A DNA stretch of 64,000 bases from Sphingopyxis sp. USTB-05 (GTDB lineage Bacteria > Pseudomonadota > Alphaproteobacteria > Sphingomonadales > Sphingomonadaceae), in the NCBI RefSeq assembly GCF_023822045.1, contig NZ_CP084712.1:1116001-1180000 (forward strand), given 5' to 3'. A program made the translations under genes and the position numbers. Shown here piece by piece: positions 55,772 through 64,000 of this stretch; within the stretch, counting starts at the first letter, position 1; each line of letters starts with the position of its first letter. Under the pieces are notes generated by a model. It worked only from the letters and a program-made list of their open reading frames with translations, was not told the DNA's origin and made no database searches.

Positions 55772-55862
55772 GTATCGGGCCAATAGATGTTGGTCCCTTG
55801 GTAAGGGGTCGCGCGGCTTGCTGCAAGATGTGACAGGCCGCGAAAATGAAAAGGGGAAAGCG

Positions 55863-57842
55863 ATGCGTTTCATCCGAAAGGCGATGATCGGGCTGGCGGC
55901 TTTTGCCGCGCTGCCGCTGGCGGCGCAGGGGCCTGTGCCTGCACCGGCCGTAAAGAAAGTCGAAGCCGCGGCCGTTCCGGCCGCAAAGACCGCTACTGCG
56001 CCCGTCGCGCTGGACGCGAAAGACCTTGAGGCCTGGCTTGACGGCTATCTTCCTTATGCGCTCGAACGCGGGCGCATTCCGGGTGCGGTCGTCGTCGTCG
56101 TACGCGGCAATCAGGTCGTGCTGGAAAAGGGCTATGGTTTCTCCGACGTCGCCAAACGCGCGCCGGTCCTGCCCGAGACTACGCTGTTCCGCCCCGGATC
56201 GGTCTCGAAGCTTTTTACCTGGACTGCGGTGATGCAGCAGGTCGAGGCGGGCAAGATCGACCTCGACAAGGACGTCAACGCCTATCTCGATTTCAAGATT
56301 CCGGCCTATCAGGGCAAGCCGATCACGATGCGCAACATCATGACGCATACTGCGGGCTTTCAGGAATCGGTGCGCTATCTGATCAGCAGCGATCCCAAGG
56401 CGGTGATGACGCTGAAGAAGCAGATGCCGCTGGCCCTGCCCGATCGCGTCTTCGCGCCGGGAACGACGCCGGCTTATTCAAACTATGCCACCGCACTCGC
56501 GGGTTATATCGTCGAGCGTGTCAGCGGCGAGCCCTTTGACGACTATATCGAAAAGCATATCTTTAATCCGCTGGGTATGGCGCATTCGTCGTTCCGCCAG
56601 CCGCTCCCCGCCAATCTCGCGCCGCATATGTCGAAGGGTTATCCCGACATCACGCAAAAGGCGCAGCCGTTCGAACTGGTCATTCCCGCTCCCGCAGGCA
56701 GCCTGTCGGCCAGCGGTGCGGACATGGGCAAGTTCATGATCGCGCATCTCAATGACGGCGCCGGGCTGCTCAAGCCCGAGACCGCGAAGCAGATGCACGA
56801 TTTCAAGGCGCCCGGGGTCGGCCCGCTCAACAGCATGGCGCTCGGTTTCTACGAACAGTGGGTCAATGGTCACCGCGCGATCGCGCATGGCGGCGACACC
56901 GTCTGGTTCCATAGTTATCTGTGGCTGTTCCCGGACGCCGACATCGGCGTCTTCATCTCGATGAACAGCGCGGGCAAACAGGGCGACGCGGGCGCCGTGC
57001 GCAGCGCATTGTTCCACAAATTCGCCGACCGCTATCTGCCCGGTACCGAAAAGCCTGGCCAGGTCGATGCCAAGACGGCGACCGAACATGCACAGATGAT
57101 GGTCGGAAACTACATCAGCAGCCGCGGATCGTTCACCAACTTCATGAGCCTGTTCGGCCTGCTCGGGCAGACGACGATCTCGTTGACCGAAGATGGCAAG
57201 ATCACGCTCCCGGCGCTCGACGGGCTTGGCGCCGGTGCGCGCGATTGGGTCGAGGTCGAGCCGTTCGTCTGGCGCGACACCGGAACGAACGAGCGCCTCG
57301 CTGCCGAGGTCAAGGACGGCCGTGTCGTGCGCTGGAGCGTCGATGGCGGTTCGCCCTTCATGGTCTTCGAACCCGCTCCGGCAAGCGTCAATGCGGCGCT
57401 GCTCAATCCGGCGCTGATCTTTGCCTTCGCGATCATCCTTCTCACGGCCTTTGCCTGGCCGGTGCGTGCGCTGGTGCGGCGTAATTTCAAGGCCGAGTTC
57501 GCGGTGCAGGGCAAGGCATTGCGCGCCTATCGCCTGTCGCGCGTCTTCGCCTGGCTGGCAATCGCGGCGCTCGCCGGCTGGTTCGGGCTGATCGCGGCCT
57601 TCTCGGCCGATATCGGCAGCATCGGTGGCCCGCTCGACTGGCTGATCCAGTTGCTGCGCGTCATCACGCCGCTTGCCGCCTTTGGCCTGCTGATCACGGC
57701 CGGTTGGCATCTGTGGCTCAGCATCAAGGACAAGCGCTGCTGGACGATGAAGCTGGGTGCGGTGTTGCTGATCCTCGCCGCCCTGGTGCTCGTTTGGGTG
57801 ACTTTGGTCTTCCACCTCTACGGCTTCGGGATGGTCTATTGA
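55863..57842 (+). CDS. membrane-anchored serine hydrolase, beta-lactamase/DD-peptidase family
   Basis: The ATG at 55863 gives 659 residues. A signal peptide (1-22) precedes a penicillin-binding-like domain with SVSK (Ser113, Lys116), YSN (205-207) and HGG (342-344), a full class C/DD-peptidase active site. About residues 520-659 form four membrane helices, tethering the enzyme at the inner membrane. Relatives include D-aminopeptidases, esterases and carboxypeptidases. In this cluster it would cleave D-residue-containing peptides in the periplasm. It overlaps dgcA by one base (TGATG). Confidence 0.87.
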   Translation: MRFIRKAMIGLAAFAALPLAAQGPVPAPAVKKVEAAAVPAAKTATAPVALDAKDLEAWLDGYLPYALERGRIPGAVVVVVRGNQVVLEKGYGFSDVAKRAPVLPETTLFRPGSVSKLFTWTAVMQQVEAGKIDLDKDVNAYLDFKIPAYQGKPITMRNIMTHTAGFQESVRYLISSDPKAVMTLKKQMPLALPDRVFAPGTTPAYSNYATALAGYIVERVSGEPFDDYIEKHIFNPLGMAHSSFRQPLPANLAPHMSKGYPDITQKAQPFELVIPAPAGSLSASGADMGKFMIAHLNDGAGLLKPETAKQMHDFKAPGVGPLNSMALGFYEQWVNGHRAIAHGGDTVWFHSYLWLFPDADIGVFISMNSAGKQGDAGAVRSALFHKFADRYLPGTEKPGQVDAKTATEHAQMMVGNYISSRGSFTNFMSLFGLLGQTTISLTEDGKITLPALDGLGAGARDWVEVEPFVWRDTGTNERLAAEVKDGRVVRWSVDGGSPFMVFEPAPASVNAALLNPALIFAFAIILLTAFAWPVRALVRRNFKAEFAVQGKALRAYRLSRVFAWLAIAALAGWFGLIAAFSADIGSIGGPLDWLIQLLRVITPLAAFGLLITAGWHLWLSIKDKRCWTMKLGAVLLILAALVLVWVTLVFHLYGFGMVY

Positions 57843-58846
57843 TGGCGACGCAGAGCATAAGGGAATTAACGCTCGACCTTCGGGTCGAGCGTTTTCCCTA
57901 TCACCAGCCCTTCCGCATTTCGGGGCATGTCTTCACCGAAACCGCGCTGCTGGTCGCCGAACTTTCGGACGGCACGCATGTCGGGCGCGGTGAGGGGGCG
58001 GGGGTTTATTATCTCGGCGATGATATCGAGCATATGCTGGCCGAGGCGACACGCGTCCGCGATGCGATCGAGCGCGGCGCGACGCGCGACGACCTGCAAC
58101 ATATTCTTCCGCCGGGCGGCGCGCGTAATGCGCTCGATTGCGCATTCTGGGATCTCGAGGCCAAGCAGTCGGGGCGCCCTGTCTGGGAGCTTGCCGGGCT
58201 GAGCCCGCCGAGAGCGCTGCGTTCGACGCTGACTCTCGGTGCCGATCGCGCGGAGACGATGGCTAAGGCCGCGCTTGCGATCGATCCGGAGGCACCGGTC
58301 AAGGTCAAGCTTACCGGCGACCTGGCCGACGATATCGCGCGTGTCGTCGCGATCCGCACCGCGCGGCCACACGCGTGGATCGGGGTCGATGCCAATCAGG
58401 GCTATGATATCGAAACGCTCGCCGAATTGCTCCCAGTACTCGTCTCGATGCGCGTCGCACAGCTTGAACAGCCGCTGAAACGCGGGCGCGAGGCCGATCT
58501 TGACGGCCTCAAGCGCCCGCTGCCGTTCGTCGCCGACGAAAGCGCGCTGTCGCTCGCCGACACAACCTCGCTTGTCGGGCGGTTCGATGTCGTGAACATC
58601 AAGCTCGATAAATGCGGGGGATTGACCGAAGGCCTGGCGATCGCACGGCAGGCGAAGAAGCTGGGCCTCGACGTCATGGTCGGCAATATGATGGGCACCA
58701 GCCTGTCGATGGCGCCATCCTATCTGGTGGGCCAGCTTTGCGACATCGTCGATCTCGACGGGCCGACCTTCCTAGCGCGCGATCGCGATCCGGGTGTCAG
58801 CTATCGCGATGGAATGATCCATTGCCCCGCCGAAATTTGGGGATGA
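57842..58846 (+). CDS. dgcA: dipeptide epimerase / N-acetyl-D-Glu racemase DgcA-like
   Basis: The ATG overlapping the serine-hydrolase stop gives 334 residues. It belongs to the mandelate-racemase/enolase superfamily, dipeptide-epimerase branch. The base lysine is in KVKLTGD (Lys154/Lys156), metals bind Asp183 (VDANQ), Glu209 (LEQP) and Asp232 (VADES), and the opposite-face lysine is in NIKLDKCGG. The DgcN-DgcA route acetylates D-Glu and then racemises N-acetyl-D-Glu; a DgcN homologue lies at 62280. A plain Ala-Glu dipeptide epimerase is the alternative. Confidence 0.82.
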   Translation: MATQSIRELTLDLRVERFPYHQPFRISGHVFTETALLVAELSDGTHVGRGEGAGVYYLGDDIEHMLAEATRVRDAIERGATRDDLQHILPPGGARNALDCAFWDLEAKQSGRPVWELAGLSPPRALRSTLTLGADRAETMAKAALAIDPEAPVKVKLTGDLADDIARVVAIRTARPHAWIGVDANQGYDIETLAELLPVLVSMRVAQLEQPLKRGREADLDGLKRPLPFVADESALSLADTTSLVGRFDVVNIKLDKCGGLTEGLAIARQAKKLGLDVMVGNMMGTSLSMAPSYLVGQLCDIVDLDGPTFLARDRDPGVSYRDGMIHCPAEIWG

Positions 58847-58870
58847 TGACAAATTTATGTCCTAAACCGG

Positions 58871-58899
58871 TTGACAATTTTCTGATTGGGACAATAGTC
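58871..58899 (+). promoter_or_regulatory. promoter/operator copy 2 of the D-amino-acid cluster
   Basis: TTGACAATTTTCT followed by GATTGGGA repeats the sequence at 55740, with a possible -10 (AATAGT). It starts 58 bases before the M19 gene and would fire a second transcript covering the M19, receptor, dgcN and transporter genes. Confidence 0.6.
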
Positions 58900-58928
58900 G
58901 AAACTGAAACTAATAAAGGGAGGATGGG

Positions 58929-60071
58929 ATGACGGCGTCATTCCCGATGACGCGCCGTGCCGCACTGGCGGGCGCGATCGGTACCGCATTGTCCGCGCCG
59001 ATGATCGCCAGGGGCAGCTATGCCTTTGCTGCGGCTCCGGGAAAAAGCTATTCGCGCCGCGCCGTCGATCTGGTCGCTTCGTCCCTCGTCATCGACATGC
59101 TCGCGCCGCTCAAGATCACATTGGACGAGAATTATGTCGCGCACCGGCTGACTGACGCCGAAGCGGCCGAGTTCCGTGCGAGCGGCATCACCGGCTTTCA
59201 CAACGCCTACGGCCTTGGCGGTCCGGACGCGAAGGCGCAGGCGATGGAGTTCCTCGCGGGCTGGCAGGGCTTTGCCGGGCGCAATAGCCATGTCTTCACT
59301 CTCGTCGACACCGTCGCCGACCTCGATCGCGCCAAGGCCGACAAGAAATGCGCAGTCATCATGGGCATCCAGAATGCTGAACATTTCGAGCGGATCGCCG
59401 ACGTCGCGCTGTTCCGCCGCCTGGGCCTGCGCTGCGCGCAGCTTACCTATAACAGCCAGAACCGCATCGGATCGGGTAGCACCGAACGCGTCGATGGCGG
59501 CGTCAGCGACTATGGCGCGGCGATCATCGCCGAAATGGAAAAACAACGCATGCTCGTCGACGTCTCGCACTGCGGCGACAAGACGACGCTTGATGCGATC
59601 GAAATAGCGAAGGGGCCGATCGCGATCACCCACAGCAACGCCCGCGCGCTGGTCGATCATCCGCGCGTCAAGACCGACGCCGCGATCAAGGCTCTCGCGG
59701 CGAAGGGTGGAGTGATGGGGATCACCGGGGTGCGGATGTTCGTGCGCACGACCGACCCGACCAATGTCGGGCATATGGCCGACCATATCGACCATGTCGC
59801 GAAGCTTGTCGGTATCGACCATGTCGGCATCGGATCCGACGCCGACCTGCACGGCTATGACGATATGAAGCCCGACGAATATGCCGCGCTCAAGGGTAGC
59901 TACAAGGGCAGCTATGCCTTTCGCGACAAGATCGACATCGACGGTTTCGACCATCCGCTCAAAACTTTCGACCTGACCGAAGAGCTAATCCGCCGCGGTT
60001 ATTCCAACGAAAACATCCGGGCCGTGCTCGGTGGCAATTTCCGCCGCCTGCTGGCCCAAGTCTGGGGATAA
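58929..60071 (+). CDS. M19 membrane-dipeptidase-like protein, altered metal site
   Basis: This 380-residue protein has a Tat-type signal (MTRRAALAGAIG, 7-18). The M19 barrel keeps VDVSH (His214), ITHSN (His235) and GIGSD. The first-metal GHND motif is VIDMLAPL (54-61) and the bridging glutamate is Gln148, as in the homologue at 1-701. It is followed four bases later by a TonB receptor. A dipeptidase or deacylase acting on D-residue peptides is expected from family and context, but the mechanism must differ from renal dipeptidase. Confidence 0.87.
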   Translation: MTASFPMTRRAALAGAIGTALSAPMIARGSYAFAAAPGKSYSRRAVDLVASSLVIDMLAPLKITLDENYVAHRLTDAEAAEFRASGITGFHNAYGLGGPDAKAQAMEFLAGWQGFAGRNSHVFTLVDTVADLDRAKADKKCAVIMGIQNAEHFERIADVALFRRLGLRCAQLTYNSQNRIGSGSTERVDGGVSDYGAAIIAEMEKQRMLVDVSHCGDKTTLDAIEIAKGPIAITHSNARALVDHPRVKTDAAIKALAAKGGVMGITGVRMFVRTTDPTNVGHMADHIDHVAKLVGIDHVGIGSDADLHGYDDMKPDEYAALKGSYKGSYAFRDKIDIDGFDHPLKTFDLTEELIRRGYSNENIRAVLGGNFRRLLAQVWG

Positions 60072-60075
60072 GACG

Positions 60076-62256
60076 ATGAAACAGGGACTTTTTATCGCAG
60101 GAAGCATGGTCGCATTGATGGCGGCGATGCCGGCACAGGCGCAGGAAGCAGCGGCCGTCGAGGCAGAGGGCGAGGTCATCGTCGTCACTGCGCAAAAACG
60201 TGTCGAAGCGCTCCAGGACGTTCCGATCTCGATCACCGTCGTCAATGGCGAGGCGCTGCGCGAGCAGGGCGCCGGTTCGCTGGTCGATTATGCCGGTTAT
60301 GTTCCCGGGATGACGGTGATCAGTTCGCAGCCGGGCACATCGATCATTTCGCTGCGCGGTATCGCGCCGGTCGGATCGGCTCAGGCAGTCGGCATCTATC
60401 TTGATGATGCACCGGTAGGATCGAGCAGCCTTTATGCCCGCAGCGCGACCTATTCGCTCGATTTGATGCCGTACGATATCGCGGGGCTGGAAATTCTTCG
60501 CGGACCGCAGGGGACGCTGTACGGTGCAAGCTCGATCGGTGGATTGCTGAAGTATCGCACGGTCGCGCCGAGCACGACGGATTTCAGCGTGAAGGCCGGC
60601 GGTGAACTCTTCACGATCGACGAGGCCGGCAATCCGGGCTGGGCCGCACAGGTGATGGTCAATGCCCCGATCATTCAGGACAAGCTTGGCATCACCGGCA
60701 GCTTCTCGTGGCGCAAAACGCCCGGCTATGTCAGTTCGGTCAACAATCCCGCGCTGAACGACGCGAACGACGTCGAACAGCGAGGCGGCCGAGTGAGCCT
60801 GCTCTGGAATGTGACAGAGGATTTCACGGTGCGCCTGGGCGGCATCTGGCAGACGATCGACGCGAATGCGACCAACGCCGTCATCTCGACCGCCGCGGGG
60901 GTCCCGCTCGGCGATGGCTGGTCCTACAATTCATTCCTGCCCGAACCCTTCCGCAAGAGCATCGATTATTATTCGGCGGTGCTCGATTATGATCTTGGCT
61001 TCGCGACGCTGACATCGGTCAGCACGTATAGCGAGACGAGCACGGTCAGCGTGCAGGATGCGTCGTTGGTCTTCGGGATCGCTTTCCCGGCGCTGACCGG
61101 CGGGGCCGTGCCCGCGGGCCTCGCGCCATTCAGCGTCGCGCTCGACCTGGAGAAGTTCACGCAGGAAATCCGTCTGGCCTCGCCCAGCAACGATCGCTTC
61201 GAATGGCTGATCGGTGCCTTCTATACGAAGGAAGAGAGCGAGAACCATCAGTTGGTTCGCACATTCGACTTCTCCGGCGCGCCGAACGCGCTTGACCCCG
61301 GCGCCGTCGTTTCCCTGCCGTCGACCTTCAAGGAAATGGCGGTATTCGCCAATGCGACCGCCTATTTCGGCGACATGTTCGCCTTGTCCGGGGGCGTCCG
61401 TTACGCGAAGAACAAGCAAAACTTCCAGCAGATCAGCAGCGGGCCGTTCATCGGCGTTGCGAATTTCACCGGGAAGTCGGACGAGGATGTGTTCATCTAT
61501 AGCGTCAGCCCGCAGTTCCACATCAGCAAGGACGCGATGCTCTATGCCCGCGTCGCCAACGGTTATCGTCCCGGCGGTCCGAACGTTGTGTTCCCCGGCG
61601 TCCCGCCGCAGGTGAAGGCCGATACGCTGGTCAATTACGAAGTCGGTTTCAAGGGCAATCTGGGCCGCGCGTTGTCGGTCGAACTGGCCGGTTTCTATAT
61701 GGATTGGACCGACATCCAGGTCGTTCAGCCTTTTGGCGGTGTGACGGGGCAGGCGAATGGTCCGTCCGCTGTCAGCAAGGGCGTCGAAGGCACGATGACC
61801 TGGCGCCCGGCGCCGGGGCTGTCACTGGTTGCCAGCGCGTCTTATGCCGATGCCAAGCTGACGGCGGACGCCCCCGAAATCTCCGGCGTCGATGGCGCGC
61901 GTCTGCCCAGCGTTCCCAAATTTACCGGATCGGTGCAGGCCGATTACAGCTTTGCGATCGGCGGCGACGCGACGGGCAAGGTCGGTGTGGGCGTACGGCA
62001 TTCGTCGAAGCTGGCGTCATTGCCATCCAGCAGCCCGGATAATTTGTGGTCGGACGCCTATACGGCGCTCGACGCCAACGCGGCCGTCACTTTCGACGAT
62101 CATTGGACCGTCCGCGTCTACGCCCGCAACCTGACCAATGAACGGGCGTCGACGCAGCGATCCTATACCCTCGACGCGTTCGGCACGCAGGCTTATCAGA
62201 CGAACATTCCGCTGCAACCGCGGACGATCGGCGTCGCGCTCGACATGGCCTTTTGA
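60076..62256 (+). CDS. TonB-dependent receptor
   Basis: The ATG at 60076 gives 726 residues: signal peptide (to about AQAQE), VIVVTAQKRVEALQDVPISITVV, RGIAPVGSAQAVGIYLDDAP and EILRGPQGTLYGASSIGGLLKY in the plug, and a barrel ending VALDMAF. It is an organic-substrate receptor sandwiched between the M19 gene and dgcN, so a peptide containing D-amino acids is a reasonable substrate guess. Confidence 0.92.
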   Translation: MKQGLFIAGSMVALMAAMPAQAQEAAAVEAEGEVIVVTAQKRVEALQDVPISITVVNGEALREQGAGSLVDYAGYVPGMTVISSQPGTSIISLRGIAPVGSAQAVGIYLDDAPVGSSSLYARSATYSLDLMPYDIAGLEILRGPQGTLYGASSIGGLLKYRTVAPSTTDFSVKAGGELFTIDEAGNPGWAAQVMVNAPIIQDKLGITGSFSWRKTPGYVSSVNNPALNDANDVEQRGGRVSLLWNVTEDFTVRLGGIWQTIDANATNAVISTAAGVPLGDGWSYNSFLPEPFRKSIDYYSAVLDYDLGFATLTSVSTYSETSTVSVQDASLVFGIAFPALTGGAVPAGLAPFSVALDLEKFTQEIRLASPSNDRFEWLIGAFYTKEESENHQLVRTFDFSGAPNALDPGAVVSLPSTFKEMAVFANATAYFGDMFALSGGVRYAKNKQNFQQISSGPFIGVANFTGKSDEDVFIYSVSPQFHISKDAMLYARVANGYRPGGPNVVFPGVPPQVKADTLVNYEVGFKGNLGRALSVELAGFYMDWTDIQVVQPFGGVTGQANGPSAVSKGVEGTMTWRPAPGLSLVASASYADAKLTADAPEISGVDGARLPSVPKFTGSVQADYSFAIGGDATGKVGVGVRHSSKLASLPSSSPDNLWSDAYTALDANAAVTFDDHWTVRVYARNLTNERASTQRSYTLDAFGTQAYQTNIPLQPRTIGVALDMAF

Positions 62257-62279
62257 GCGGCGGATTGGAGTTGGACAAG

Positions 62280-63320
62280 ATGAACGTGCCTATCGGCAGG
62301 CTGGAGGGCAGCCTGACCCTGCCGCAGCCCTATCTGCTGTTCCTCGGCGACACAACGAATGCGGCCTATGCCAAGACCGCCTTTGGCCTTGCCGACTGGG
62401 CGGGCGATCGCTGCACGGGCGAATGGGCGATCGACGGCTGTACCGTTTCGACCGGCCTGCCGCGCCTGTCGCCCGCCGAAGCGCGGGCAGCGGGCGCTCG
62501 CTCGCTGGTGATCGGTGTCGCCAATCAGGGCGGCATCATCGGCGCGGCGTGGGTCGCGGTGCTCGTCGAGGCGATGGAGGTGGGGCTCGACATCGTCAGC
62601 GGGCTCCACACCAAGCTGACGAGCGTTCCCGCGCTTGTCGAGGCGGCTGCGCGCACAGGGCAGCGCCTTATCGACATCCGTACTCCGCCGCCCGCGATCC
62701 CGGTAGGAACGGGGCGCAAACGCACTGGTAAGCGGTTGCTCACCGTCGGAACCGATTGCGCGCTCGGCAAGAAATATACCGCGCTTGCATTGCACCGGGC
62801 CTTCGTCGCGCGCGGCGTCGATGCCGATTTTCGCGCGACCGGCCAGACGGGCATAATGATCGCGGGCGGCGGTATGCCGATGGACGCGGTGGTTTCGGAT
62901 TTCGAGGCAGGGGCGGCCGAGATGCTCAGCCCCGATGCGCCGGACACGCACTGGGATGTGATCGAGGGGCAGGGGTCGATCTTCAACCCCGCCTATGCGC
63001 CCGTGTCGCTCGGCCTGCTTCACGGCAGCCAGCCCGACGTGTTCGTCGTCTGTCACGACCCGACGCGTAGCGTGATCCTGGGCATGGAAAGCTTTGCCCT
63101 GCCTTCGGTGGAGGAGGTAATCGACATGACGATCCGCCTTGGCAGCCGAACCAATCCCGCGATCCGTTGCGGCGGCGTCAGCTTTAATACGTCAAGCTAT
63201 GACGCCGACGCGGCCGAAGCGCTGATGGCGGACGAACGGCAGCGGCTGGGACTTCCCGTCGCCGATCCGATCCGCGGTGGCGCGGCGTTCGATGCGCTCG
63301 TCGAAAGCATTCTCGCGTGA
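62280..63320 (+). CDS. dgcN: DUF1611 protein, D-glutamate N-acetyltransferase DgcN-like
   Basis: The ATG at 62280, with GGAG nine bases upstream, gives 346 residues. The N-terminal domain (LLFLGDTTNAAYAKTAFGLADW) is followed by a P-loop-type domain with VGTDCALGKKYTALAL (156-171) and GQTGIMIAGGGMPMDAVVSDF. DUF1611 proteins were named DgcN when linked with DgcA to D-glutamate catabolism through acetylated intermediates. The pairing with dgcA here supports that role. The stop overlaps the transporter GTG as GTGA. Confidence 0.83.
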   Translation: MNVPIGRLEGSLTLPQPYLLFLGDTTNAAYAKTAFGLADWAGDRCTGEWAIDGCTVSTGLPRLSPAEARAAGARSLVIGVANQGGIIGAAWVAVLVEAMEVGLDIVSGLHTKLTSVPALVEAAARTGQRLIDIRTPPPAIPVGTGRKRTGKRLLTVGTDCALGKKYTALALHRAFVARGVDADFRATGQTGIMIAGGGMPMDAVVSDFEAGAAEMLSPDAPDTHWDVIEGQGSIFNPAYAPVSLGLLHGSQPDVFVVCHDPTRSVILGMESFALPSVEEVIDMTIRLGSRTNPAIRCGGVSFNTSSYDADAAEALMADERQRLGLPVADPIRGGAAFDALVESILA

Positions 63321-64000
63321 GTGTGGGCGAGACGGGCAGCGGGTCGAGCTGGTTTCAGCGCTACCTGCTGCCCGGTTTTGCGCTGAAGGCCGTCATCATC
63401 GGCGGCGGCTATGCGACGGGGCGCGAACTGGCCGAATATTTCGTGCCGTCGGGGCCGTGGGGCGGGCTGTCCGCGATGCTGCTCGCGACTTTGATCTGGA
63501 GTGTCGTCGCCGCGCTGACCTTTGCGTTGGCGCTCAGGCTTGGCGCCTATGATTATCGCAGCTTTTTCAAAGGACTGCTCGGACCTGCCTGGGTCGCGTT
63601 CGAGGTCGCCTACATCATCTTCGTCGTCCTGATTCTCGCGGTGTTCGGCGCCGCGGCGGGGGCGATCGGTGCGGCGACCTTCGGCTGGCCCGAACTCATG
63701 GGCGTGGTGTTGCTTGCGGTGTCGATCGTCGCGGTCACCGCCTGGGGCACCGGAGCGGTCGAGCAGATGTTCAAATATGTCTCGATCCTGCTCTACGCGG
63801 TCTATGGACTGTTCCTGGTCCTCGCGCTCGCGAGTTTCGGCGGGCTGATCGGTCAGGGGTTCGCGAACGCGCCGCCGCCTTCGGGCAATTGGATGGCGGG
63901 CGGGCTGACCTATGCCAGCTATAATATCGTCGGCGCGGTGGTGATCCTGCCCGTGCTGCGGCATCTGAGGCATCAGCGCGATGCCGTCGTCGCCGGGTTG
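63317..64000 (+). CDS. YkvI-like multi-span membrane transporter (3' end outside window)
   Basis: A GTG overlapping the dgcN stop opens a frame of 228 visible residues. After a polar start come at least six hydrophobic helices (LPGFALKAVIIGGGYATGRELAEYF begins the first). The early GGGYATGREL motif is typical of YkvI-type proteins of the amino-acid transporter superfamily. Operon position suggests uptake of glutamate, an N-acyl amino acid or a short peptide. Confidence 0.7.
   Translation, partial: MSVGETGSGSSWFQRYLLPGFALKAVIIGGGYATGRELAEYFVPSGPWGGLSAMLLATLIWSVVAALTFALALRLGAYDYRSFFKGLLGPAWVAFEVAYIIFVVLILAVFGAAAGAIGAATFGWPELMGVVLLAVSIVAVTAWGTGAVEQMFKYVSILLYAVYGLFLVLALASFGGLIGQGFANAPPPSGNWMAGGLTYASYNIVGAVVILPVLRHLRHQRDAVVAGL

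Overview
The window is 64 kb of gene-dense, high-GC DNA. It carries four outer-membrane TonB-dependent receptors, PaoABC-type aldehyde oxidase genes, Nu-class-like glutathione transferases, acyl-CoA enzymes and characteristic intergenic palindromes. Together these point to a chromosome of the order Sphingomonadales (Sphingopyxis-like); I cannot name a species. There is no rRNA, tRNA, phage, insertion sequence or CRISPR array that I can see.

Layout. (1) 1-4.3 kb, minus strand: TonB receptor, amidohydrolase and M19 dipeptidase-like protein in a row. (2) 4.6-10 kb: paoABC plus its maturation genes, a MocA-like cytidylyltransferase and an XdhC-like chaperone. (3) 10-16.7 kb, minus strand: ECF sigma factor, vWA lipoprotein, membrane TPR protein, then an MHYT-PAS-GGDEF-EAL cyclic-di-GMP protein and a secreted cupin. 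(4) 16.9-49.9 kb: a large catabolic island. (5) 50-53.4 kb: a TonB receptor and MpaB-family gene facing a LuxR-type regulator. (6) 53.4-64 kb: a D-amino-acid/peptide catabolism cluster built around a DgcN-DgcA pair.

The catabolic island is the most notable part. Eight AT-rich 16-bp palindromes close to ACTTAGTATTCTAAGT, plus one weak half-site, lie in almost every promoter region between 16.87 and 46.79 kb and none was noticed elsewhere. They front leuC-like, leuD-like, an FMN reductase, two acyl-CoA synthetase operons, a MetE-like methyltransferase, a seven-gene MFS/SDR/NTF2/CMD/SMP-30/GST/VOC operon, a TonB receptor/GST operon, a DUF3237/GST operon and a CoA-transferase/HMG-CoA-lyase pair. 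Two MarR-family regulators sit among them. I infer one MarR-controlled regulon for uptake, CoA activation and C-C cleavage of an unknown substrate. Its core six-gene operon couples an APH-type kinase to an enolase paralogue that has lost the catalytic histidine.

In the last cluster, a cupin-containing XRE regulator lies beside two near-identical promoter/operator sequences (55740 and 58871) serving a membrane serine hydrolase, the DgcA epimerase, an M19 protein, a TonB receptor, DgcN and a transporter. The likely theme is import and hydrolysis of D-amino-acid-containing peptides and conversion of D-Glu to L-Glu. Three amidohydrolase-type proteins of the window have lost their first metal-binding motif.
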